A DNA stretch of 64,000 nt, taken from the NCBI RefSeq assembly GCF_036884655.1, contig NC_088339.1, positions 24,695,501-24,759,500 of the forward strand, in the 5' to 3' direction. The DNA comes from Musa acuminata AAA Group (lineage: Eukaryota; Streptophyta; Magnoliopsida; Zingiberales; Musaceae). A program made the translations under genes and the position numbers. A model generated the notes under the pieces. That model was not told the origin of the DNA, did no database searches, and saw only the letters and a list, made by a program, of their open reading frames with translations. Below, piece by piece: positions 37,888 to 47,034 of the stretch (the stretch's first letter is position 1; every line of letters starts with the position of its first letter).

Positions 37888-38373
37888 GTAGTGCCATTTT
37901 CCTTACGTTCTTTGTTTCAACATGCATTATCTCATGCAAAGAAATGGACTTGTTGCTTAATTATCCTTAAGCTGAGTGTCTTTATCGACAACCAGAATGG
38001 GATTACTGTTTGTATATTAGACAAGCATATTAATGGCAATGAAGATATATGGGCTTCAGAACATGCCACGAGGCGATAAACAGTGGCCTTGATCTCACTG
38101 TTTGACCCAGGCATCATTCTGTTTATATTCTTGGCTATGTATATGGCTCCACGTTGATGAACATTGACACAAATTGATGTACATGCAACATATTACAGGA
38201 ACTGGATTGGGATTCTGATTTACCTGTGGTAGACTATTCCTGCTTATTTTGATACCATTCATCAGCCAGTCTTTTGACGAACCACTGTTATTCTGGCAGC
38301 TGTACGATCACCTCTTTCTTGCTTCTCATGCTGACACAACTAATGGATTATTGCTGCTTCGTCCGCCCAGGTT
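37888..38373. other. Short spacer between convergent TIO and CP12 genes
   Basis: 486 bp between two stop codons of tail-to-tail genes. It presumably holds both 3' UTRs. No further feature seen. Confidence 0.6.
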
Positions 38374-39159
38374 CTACTCGTAGGTGCGGCCCTCGTCGGT
38401 CTCCGGGTTGTCTGCCTTAAGCTTGTCCCTGGCGTGGCTGGCCGCGGCGCTCAGCTCCTCCACCTCGTCCCATGCCGCGGCGCACTCCCCGCTCGCCGCG
38501 TCCTCTGCGCACGTCTCCTGCGCGTTCTTGATGCTCTCCACCACCTTCTCTGATATGTTGGGCGGCGTGGGCGGCGAGCTTGCAACGGGCGCCAACCGAC
38601 GATAGGACGCCCGGCGGCCATTGTACTGCGGGCCGCCGACCTTGAGCTTGTCCCTGGCGTGGCTGGCTGCCGCACTCAGCTCCTCCACCTCGTCCCACGC
38701 CGCCGCGCACTCCCCGCTCGCAGCGTCCTTCGCGCATGTCTCCTCCGCGTTTCTGATGCTCTCTGCCACCTTCTCCGACATGTTCGGCGGCGTGGAGGGC
38801 AAGCTTGTGACGAGCGCAAACCCATGGGAGGACGCCCGGCGGCCGCTGAACCGTAAAAGAATGAGCTGTCCTTGAGTCCCCTTTGGCTTGGGGAGCTCTG
38901 CCTTCACGGAGACGGCCCTCCTGGCGGAGATGCTTGCACCGGCGGAATGCTGTTGCCATGGGTTGACTTGCCACCTCGTGACAGCTGTTGTAGGCGGTAT
39001 GACGAAGCGAGGGCTGGCGTGCAAAGCGATGGCGCAAACGGCAGGGATGGGGGACACTTCAATGGTTTCACATGCCTCGGAGGACACGCCGTGCTTATCC
39101 TCTTTGTTGGCCATCAAGACAGCTCCCACACGGCGTTGATTAGACGTCGCCACCCCCAT
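38374..39159 (-). CDS. CP12-like chloroplast protein with duplicated N-module
   Basis: CP12 is a small disordered plastid protein that ties GAPDH and phosphoribulokinase into a dark-inactive complex. This intronless frame has 261 residues. A long N-terminus (about 1-103) may act as a transit peptide. Two copies of the CP12 N-module follow at residues 104-173 and 179-248. Each copy has TPPN(I/M)SEKV, a C-x8-C pair (142/151 and 217/226) and AWDEVEELSAAASHARDK, the core linked to PRK. Normal CP12 has one such module and a C-terminal tail with two more cysteines in CKDNPETDECRTYDN. Here the tail is only ADNPETDEGRTYE: both cysteines are gone and the linker is missing. So the GAPDH-binding redox switch should be lost while the PRK core is doubled. 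It is not a canonical CP12; expressed variant or decaying copy is undecided. Confidence 0.85.
   Translation of the reverse strand: MGVATSNQRRVGAVLMANKEDKHGVSSEACETIEVSPIPAVCAIALHASPRFVIPPTTAVTRWQVNPWQQHSAGASISARRAVSVKAELPKPKGTQGQLILLRFSGRRASSHGFALVTSLPSTPPNMSEKVAESIRNAEETCAKDAASGECAAAWDEVEELSAAASHARDKLKVGGPQYNGRRASYRRLAPVASSPPTPPNISEKVVESIKNAQETCAEDAASGECAAAWDEVEELSAAASHARDKLKADNPETDEGRTYE
38416..38850 (-). repeat. Tandem duplicated 210-bp coding units in the CP12-like gene
   Basis: Unit 1 is 38641-38850 and unit 2 is 38416-38625, 225 bp apart, in frame and highly similar in DNA. The 15-bp spacer encodes VGGPQ. Confidence 0.9.
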
Positions 39160-39326
39160 GGGAGGGTCGGTGGGTCCCGCTGACCATCTCGAGTCACTAG
39201 TTAACCAGGTTGAGCAGGTAAGGAAAAATACATATCGCTAACGTTTGCAATCGCAAGCAGAGAATAAATGGACAAAAACTATATATATATATATATATAT
39301 TCGCAAGCAGAGAATAAATGGACAAA

Positions 39327-39368
<42 letters not shown>

Positions 39369-39559
39369 CCCTCCGGCTAACATAAATCCAAATACTGCCT
39401 GAATAATGTAGTATTACAAAAAATTTGATGTTCATCTGCCCATGTTCAGCAGGAAATACAATAACTGCAGATGCAAATATTCCAAAGAAGCAGTTCAACA
39501 TGCTGTTACTGAGAGAACTCCAGCATGCTTTTGAGGAAGAGGGCAAGTTCCGGCCATCT
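39160..39559. other. Spacer between CP12-like gene and next minus-strand gene
   Basis: Serves as the CP12-like promoter and the 3' UTR of the gene at 39560-42832. It contains a duplicated 30-bp word followed by AT runs (39251-39367). Confidence 0.6.
39251..39367. repeat. Duplicated 30-bp word plus (AT)n
   Basis: TCGCAAGCAGAGAATAAATG and the next ten bases occur at 39251 and again at 39301, each followed by an AT run (20 and about 37 bp). Confidence 0.9.
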
Positions 39560-42500
39560 TCACCCACCATATCTGTATCTGAGAGATTTTGGTGGCTCTT
39601 CTTCCATAATTCCTGATCCAGTTGAGGTCAGGTATTGGCGGATACTCGTTTTGCGGTCACTGATGAAGGTATGATCCAAGAAATTCTCATAAGCTACTTC
39701 CCCAAGATTTCTTGCTGCCAAAACACTGCATAATTATGTCAGTTTTCATGCAAATACTAAATATGAAATCGCTTGCAGTTTATAGTCAGCAACTCGTAAC
39801 AGTAACCACATTAATCTAACGAGTTCTCCATGAAATTGCTTCCACTTAATTCTGAGGTCATCTATCATCTTACACATGGTACATTTTTATGGAGGATTGG
39901 AATGATAAGAAACTGTGAGGAAGAATAACAAAGACAAATGAACCTTGAAAGGCTATTATGCTAAACTGATTATGCTTATTGTTTTCACTTTAACAATAAA
40001 ACCATATCGTGCAATGCATAGATGTGTAATAGAGAGTACATTTAGATTGAAACAATATTGGATATGCGCAAGTATTGAATAAGGATCTTAGGCAACTATA
40101 GAAAAGTTCTATAGTTAATAGGAACATTTAGCTCTCATAAGCTCTCATTTAGAGTACATTTCATAAGCTCTCAGTTAGGACCATTTAGCTTCAGCATGAT
40201 CTCAAAGAAAAGTTCAGAGCCCTCCCTTGATTCTAGAGAACTGAAGGCCCTAAAAGTTCCAGCTATAACAAGATGTCTTTCCAGGAGAGTTGATTTGGGA
40301 ACATGGAGACTAGATGAGATATAAAAGTTCATCTTGCATATCATGTTCCGTTTGCCAAGACGTTTAAGATATCATACGATGATCTCCTTGACATGATGGC
40401 ATGGTTCCAAGTTGTTCAACTGCTATATTGTCCCCCATGTAGGGATCAGCTTCCTTTAAGCCCAGTTAATTTTCTTTTCCTACGAGACTTTAGCTGATCA
40501 AGTTGTGCCATCGGAGATTGACAAATCTGCCAACACAAAATTAGGTTTTGGTCCATTCAAGCTAGTAAGTTCATGTTTTATTCCAGATCTTTCAGTGAAA
40601 GGCATATTTGTAAGATCAAATGTCGACTGCCCCTAATCATATAATACTGATTTTAAGTTTGCAAAGAAAATATAAACTTCCTAATATTCTCATAAAACCA
40701 TATGTAACAGCGGACGCCGTCAACTATCCTGATTTCAGAATGTTATCTTCACACATGCTGTGCCTCTGAAACAACTTTTAGCTATAGAATTAGAACAAAA
40801 AAGAATGTTACAATTCATTTCCTTTTCTTAGGTATCTCGACGACATTGCAAAAAAGAAACCAAAAACAAAAAAAGAGAAAATAACTAAGCCATTTTGTTC
40901 ATCACTAGTGCCAACTATACCTCAAAAGTCATCATCATGGACAATGATGACAGCATAACACTATAACCTACTTTGAAAATAAAGCACATATGTATAACAA
41001 AGAAAAGATAAAAGAACTAATCCTTACCAATGCCTAAGATAAATGCGACAAGGCAAAATATCATCTCGCCATATTTTTTGTATGTTATATCGTCCGTAAT
41101 GCTGGAAAAAAATGTCTTTGTTGCCTGCAGAGAAGGAAATAGCAGCATGAACTAATAACTAAAGAGTAGAATCAAATAAATTATCAAATTTAATTAGACA
41201 TCTGCCAGTAGGAGATGTCTTCTGAATGGCAATTAAAATTGCAGAGGTATCATCTAAGATCTCAATGAACTAGGAAATTCACACGAATGCTTGTGGAAGA
41301 AGTTCCTGACTCAATTACTAGGAAATTCACACGAATGCTTGTGGAAGAAGTTCCTGACTCAATTATCTAGGACTTCCTATCAGTCTCCCAGTTCCTGACT
41401 CAATTATCTTAGGCCGAGATAAGTCTCTCTTTCATCTATCCATACAGACTAGCCCAAGATGCATGAACTGTTAAAATCCAAAAAAATGTGTACAAAGATT
41501 ACTACAAGATTAGTAATGGGCAATTCAGATAGATGATATTCTATCATTGGATGTATCCTTCTGCTAGAAGCTTTGCCATGAACTTCTATAAATGTTAGGT
41601 TTGAGGACCTGCATAAGCAAACAAGAAGTACTATGCTTCTAAAGGACAGAATCACCACCTTTGCATCTAATCTGAAAATACTCTTCATCGCTGTAGCGAG
41701 CACAAACGACCTGAATCATCCATGAACTGCAATTCGTTAGCCCGACCAATCAAACTGTAGTTGAGCAAATAGAAGCATGACGCATAATTGCAGCCAGAGA
41801 TAACTCAGTTCCTGGCACACTCACAGCAGGACTGGTAAAAGGAATCCCATCCAAACCTTCAGGAACCACCTGCCCAACCAAACGAAAAGGATTAGCAATT
41901 GTTTCTCGATGGTAATTAAACACCAAAACAAGCAAATGATCAAGCAAGACAGTGACTCACTGCTAAGAATCTGAATTCATTCTCCCTCTCAATGAAGGCA
42001 GGAACCTGCAAAGCTCATTGGACTCATCACAAGTTGAAAGGATCGATTTCAATGTGTTTCCCCAAAAAAGGTCAACACTTTCTCATGGGCAATCAAATAT
42101 AAGGCGAAGTATAGAACTCACCTCTTCACTCTTGATCTCAAAGACAGTCACTATAAGGAATTCCCCCTCGCATGGCTCCACACTCAAGCTGGAGACCTCC
42201 TGAAACCATCTCATATCACCAATTAGAGCAAAGAAGCAGCCTTTGAAGCTCATAAATTCCTAAAAGCACTAATTCGAAGGAACTCAATTCTTACCCCCGT
42301 CTCCTCGTTGGCAATGCCACGCTCGAAAAAGATCGGCGCAACGTGAGCAAAGACGCGCCGGAACCCACGAAGCACCGCAACCCGAAAGTTCTTGAGATCG
42401 GGGAAAGTGCTCCTCGCGCTCCTCTCTGCCGCAGGAAGAGACCGATCAAGGGGATCGGGGCGTCAGAAAGACGAAGGAGAGGAAGGGGGAGAGGCGGTGA

Positions 42501-42832
42501 GGGTTACCGGAGAGGAGAGACCCAAAGCCTACCACGGAGAGGTAGCCATCGGGGTCGACGAGGGCATCGAAGTCGGGGGCATCGTGTAGCTCCGCGAGGC
42601 TGGCAGGAGTCGAGGAGGAGCCCGGATACGCCATAAGGACGGCGACGTCGCGGAGGGGCGAGTGCGCACGGCGGCTGAGATAGGGCGGTGCGGCCACCGG
42701 AGGTGATCGGACGGGCGAGCAAAGGGGTGGGAGGAGGCAGGGGCGAGAGGAGAGGATCAGGCAGCCGTTGGATCTCGATCGTACGGTGATAGATGAGGTG
42801 AGGAAGGGTCGTAGGGGAGCCAAGGCCTGCAT
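39560..42832 (-). CDS. Conserved plant protein, possible GGCT-like fold
   Basis: Exons on the minus strand: 42508-42832, 42295-42425, 42122-42199, 41961-42005, 41825-41869, 41659-41710, 41028-41124, 39560-39725. They give 312 residues from the first ATG. A second in-frame Met at residue 67 (MAYPGSSSTP) may be the true start; if the first is used, the Arg/Ser/Pro-rich first 66 residues look like a plastid transit peptide. Core motifs: YLSVVGFGSLLS, GFRRVFAHVAPIFFERGIANEE, FIERENEFRFL, VCARYSDEEYF, IWRDDILPCRIYLRHC, TGSGIMEEEPP. The Gly-Ser-Leu loop near the start and a later conserved Glu recall gamma-glutamylcyclotransferase/ChaC folds, but I do not claim the activity. All splice phases agree and the frame is intact. 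Confidence 0.8.
41270..41365. repeat. 48-bp tandem duplication in an intron
   Basis: Two identical 48-bp copies (41270-41317 and 41318-41365) begin CTAGGAAATTCACACGAATG. A partial third piece (AGTTCCTGACTCAATTATCT) lies near 41390-41409. It sits in intron 6 of the minus-strand gene. Confidence 0.9.
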
Positions 42833-43218
42833 TGGCGCTGTATGTTATCAGCTGTTTGTTACCGGGTTTATGAAGACCCGTTACACATAGTGCCATAACG
42901 GGAAGCTTCAGAACCGGTTTAATTAATATAACGGTCACAATGATTGGGCGTGTTAGCGAGTTTAAGAAGCATTGAAGTGAACTCCATTTCCTACCCCACT
43001 TAAAAATCATTTCCTAAAGCTTTAGAATTCCTTTGGCAATTAAAATCAGCTCTTTTTTCTCTCTTTAGAATTCTTTTACTATTTTGTAGAAATTGTCCAG
43101 GCCAATTATCTTTAGGAACTTTAAGATTAAATATAATGCCTATTGACTACAAATTCAACTCCAACTATTTTTAGTTAAGTTCATCAATTTTTTTTTTCCA
43201 CACCCTATATAAGATAAT
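42833..43218. other. Upstream flank of the minus-strand gene
   Basis: 386 bp; promoter side of the gene at 39560-42832. Nothing specific recognised. Confidence 0.5.
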
Positions 43219-43243
43219 TGTTATGATCGGGTCGACACTAAGA

Positions 43244-43267
43244 GGGGGGGAGGGGGGGGGGGGGGGG
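43244..43267 (+). repeat. Poly-G tract
   Basis: G7, A, G16 near the start of the solo LTR. It could form a G-quadruplex and may be length-uncertain in the assembly. Confidence 0.85.
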
Positions 43268-43842
43268 TGAGTTAGTGCAGCGGTAAAATCACGTCTTCAA
43301 AAATTTCGTTTTGATAAAATCGATTTTCGACGTAAAATCGTTTCGTAAATATCTTAACTTGAAACACGTTCGTAAATGTGTGCAGCAAAAGTAACGAGGA
43401 AGTAAAGCACGTATGGTGGTTTGCAGTAAGGTAAATGCAAGAATAAAATATAAACCAGAGAACACGGTAGTTTTATAGTAGTTCGGTCAACGTGACCTAC
43501 ATCCACTTTCGGCTTCCTCCTCCGACGATGTCACCGACGTCCACTAGAGGTCTTCCTTCAATAGGCGAAGGGCAATTACCTTTTACAACTCAATTTTCCT
43601 TTTATCGAGTTTAGGAGATAACCCTTACACCCCCACTCACTCCTCTCTCAATCTATTCTAACACTTAGAACTTTGAGAGGAGCTCACACAAGATTGTAGT
43701 AGTATTTCTATACTTTTTTACTCTCAATACTTGTGTGTTTTAACCAGGGATGAGAGGGATATTTATAGGCTTCAAGTTGATTCAAACTTGGAGCCTAAAA
43801 CTCTCCCATCCCGGGTTCCTCGGGCACGGGGGATACTACCGC

Positions 43843-44694
43843 CTAATCTGTATAAATAAGAGAGGGGCATGTTAATATATTCTCGCTTGCCTAAAGCAAG
43901 CTCTCTTCTCGCTGCCGACTCATCACTGTTGCTTCTCCACCTTCGGCGGCAAAAGAAAAGGCTTTCTACTATTGCTTTTCCGTCGTCAGGCCATCGGTGT
44001 GACAAATCTTTCCTCCTCGGCGAACGACAACTGTATTCTCCACTACCACTCTACGCCAACGTCCGTTCCCTTCTGCTGTGGCATCTCTAGTGCTGCGCTC
44101 ACCAACACTGCCCCACCTTTCCTCCTTTGTTGTAGCTTTCTTCTCTATTGTAGCATCGCTGCAGCTTCCTCCTCTGTTGCAGCTTCCTCCTCTGCTGCAC
44201 CTCTATTGCAGCTTTCTTCTCTGCTGCACCTCTGTTGTAGCTTCCTCCTTTGCTATAGCATCACTGCAACTTCCTCCTCTACTGTAGCTTATTCATTTGC
44301 TAGAGCATTACTATAGCTTTTTCCATTGCTGCAGCTTTCTCCTCTATTGCAGCCGTCGCAATAGCAACAGCAACAATAGCAGCAGCGATCTGCTCTTGCC
44401 CTACTCACGAAGCTTCTGGCTCGTAAACTGTTTGCTTTGCATCAATCTAAGATTGGTATCCTTGATAGGAGCACCATCTTGCGGGGGCATGATAGCATAT
44501 AAGATTTTCTCAATTATATGAGAAAATCTCTCTAGTTTGTTGAGGGAAATCCTCTATTCTATTGAGGAAAATCTTCCATACTAATTTGTATAAATAGGAG
44601 AGGGACATGTTAATGTATTCAAGCTAAAGCTTCTTCAATACAATTTTCTTCTTTCAATTTCATTTTTATCATGCAGAAATCTTATATGCTATTA
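43843..44694 (+). mobile_element. Nested, 5'-truncated LTR element inside the solo LTR
   Basis: The right end is a complete-looking 205-bp LTR (44490-44694): it starts TGATAGCATATAAGATTTTC and ends AAATCTTATATGCTATTA, inverted copies of each other with the terminal CA mutated to TA. A purine-rich GCGGGGGCA precedes it. At the left, 43851-43900 matches the inner part of this LTR (TGTATAAATAAGAGAGG against TGTATAAATAGGAGAGG), so the 5' LTR survives only in part. No coding domain is recognised. Confidence 0.6.
44155..44345 (+). repeat. Imperfect minisatellite, 18-21 bp units
   Basis: Degenerate repeats of CTGCAGCTTCCTCCTCTGTT-like units within the nested element's internal region. Confidence 0.7.
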
Positions 44695-45597
44695 GGTACC
44701 ACTGCTTGGGGTGTAGTGCTTGGCGGTACCATCGCCTGACACAGTCTCGAAGACTGTGCCTTGATGGTGAGACTCCTTGGGGCATTGTTTGGGTTTCTTA
44801 TTGGGCTCAACATAGTTCTTACATAGGCCTTGCTGGCCCCTAATTGGGTTGGCCCAAATCGAAGCCCAATTATGTGTTAACTACGAAATCCTAAGACATT
44901 TGCTAAGCAAAACTAGTCCCTATATCTATTCTTCCAACGAGCTTCCGGCGATCTTCCGCTGATCTCTCGATAATGTTCCGACGAACTCCTGGCAAGCTCC
45001 TGGACTTCACGACGATCTTCTTGGTGAGTTCCGACGAGCTTCTCTGGCAAGCTCCGAGACTTCTCGACTAGTTCCGCTAGTACTTCTACGAACGTCCGAA
45101 CTTCCGACGAACTCTCGAACTCCCAACGAAGTCGCGTCCGTGACTCTGGGACTTTATTTTGTTTCATGCCTTGCTATCGTAGTTAATCCTGCACATGTAA
45201 AAAACACACTTCGATCTACACAATTAATACTAAGTATTAATCAAGTTGTTCGGCATGTCATTGGTCCCTCGACGCTTCGTCTGATTTTTCAACGCATCGT
45301 CCTATCTTGTGGCCTATTGCTCAATCGGCTAGTTAACTCCACAACTCTGATATCCTTAGCGCAATATCCGCTTTTCTTGGCTCAATGCCCGAATCCACGA
45401 CCCGAAGCCTTCTGTCGATACGTCAACCGTTCCACCGGCCCTACGTCTAATCTTCTAACATATTTTCCCCCGGCACAACATGATTTTTCCTGCTTTAATT
45501 GTCTCATCCTGATCGAAGTATCTTGCATCACTTAAAACGCAGATTAAAATATAAACACATATCAATTGGTTTCATCATCAAAATACGAGATTCAACA

Positions 45598-47034
45598 ATA
45601 ATATCACTAATATAAGTTTTATTTAAAAAATAATTATTGTTATAATTTTATCTCAATTTGATAATCTTCTCTAATTTTCTTATTATTATAAAAAATTATA
45701 AATATTAATTAATATTATCAGTTAGATCGATATTGATGGAAATAAAATATTTAAAAGGATATATATATATATATAGTATTAAAATTAGAAGTAAATTAGT
45801 TTTATATAATAAATATTGTATTTACAAATATCTAACAATGAATTTATGAAAAAAACTCATAACTTTACATTTTTTTCTTGTAAAACACTTTAAATTTAAA
45901 TTTTTTATAAAACATCTTTTTTTTCATAGTTGATCACAAAACGGGGTTAATAAGCGTAGGGCGATTAGGTGCAAGGGGAGAGAGATTGTCGATGGGCAGA
46001 GGCATGACGGAGGACAATGGCCTATAGGAGTTAAATTATTATTTTTGAAAAATACTTCGTGAGAATTTTTTAAATTTGAGATGTCATTTGAGAAAATTCA
46101 AAAATTAGGAATTTTTTTTTTTGAGAAATCGCCTAATATCTAATTGCCTATATTTATTTTACTTGCTGAAAATGCTCGGAAAACCGCGTGTCAAAATCGC
46201 AGTGGTCGAGTGACAAGGTAAAAGGGGAGCTCATGCGAATTGAAGGAATCGAGTTTAAATCGGAAAGCCGCGTGTCAAAATCGCAGTGGTCGAGTGACGA
46301 GTTAGGAACTCATGCGAATTGAAGGAATCCAGTTTAAGAGCTTTCTTGGAGTGGATCCTCGCCTCCCTCTGGCCATCTCACACCGTTCGATCGTACTTCC
46401 CTTGGATTCATTCGTGTTTGCGGGCTTGGTTTTGGCTGAATCCAATTGTTTTCCCCGGCTTCCGATGCTTCAGCTTCACCAACCCTCGATTTGTCCTTAA
46501 GGGAACCCTATTTCCGCCCTTATCCGTTCCCGACAGGCCCCCCCCCCGCCTACTCCCTCGGTCGGAACCCTTTGACTTGTTTCGTCGAAGATGGATGCCA
46601 AGCTCATGCCTTCGTTTTGATTCGATTGAGGGTTTTGTTTGGTTGGGCGGAATGGTAAGCACCGCGGATCGGCTTACGTTTGTTCGTTGCTCGTCGATTT
46701 TTGGTTATGTTTGGCAAGATCGATGTTGTTTGGTCTGGAAAGTTCCCTTTTTTATTATTCTTTCTCGGATGCGAAAAGGAAATGAAAAGGTTGCGCTGCA
46801 TCCTAAGGTTTTGATGAAGAACCCTAGATTCTCCCAGGAGAATGTTGGTTGTTTTCTTCGATGGATGTTTTCCGATTAGAAAAAGGATGGACTTTTGGCA
46901 GTGACTTAATGATCTTTGACCTTTTTGGAATGCAGGATGGTGGCAGTTTTGCAGCAGAGGAAGTGTTCTCGTATAGATGCTGGCAAGCAATGATTTGAAA
47001 GATACTAAATTTTGTGACTTGGAAGGCTGGATTT
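45598..47034. other. AT-rich spacer, then leader of the single-TM protein gene
   Basis: About 45600-46170 is very AT-rich with no gene. It is followed by an 80-bp direct repeat (46177-46338). The probable 5' UTR has an intron: donor GTAAGCACC near 46654 and acceptor TGCAG near 46932-46936. Confidence 0.55.
46177..46338. repeat. Tandem direct repeat, 84 and 78 bp
   Basis: Copies at 46177-46260 and 46261-46338 share CCGCGTGTCAAAATCGCAGT and CATGCGAATTGAAGGAATC. They lie just upstream of the next transcription unit. Confidence 0.9.

Larger units (their letters stand above)
43219..45597. mobile_element. Solo LTR of a Copia-like (SIRE/Maximus-type) retrotransposon
   Basis: A 2379-bp block starting TGTTATGATC and ending GATTCAACA (TGTT/AACA ends), flanked by a perfect 5-bp duplication ATAAT (43214-43218 and 45598-45602). 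There is no gag-pol and no second LTR. Text such as GGCTTCCTCCTCCGACGA and the TTCCGACGA-rich 3' part resembles long SIRE/Maximus LTRs I recall from banana; the family name is from memory. About 850 bp of its length comes from a second element nested inside, so the original LTR was about 1.5 kb. The pattern fits LTR-LTR recombination. Confidence 0.8.

Noticed and set aside
38384..39183. Long plus-strand frames opposite the CP12-like gene
   Set aside because: GC-rich shadows of the minus-strand coding sequence.
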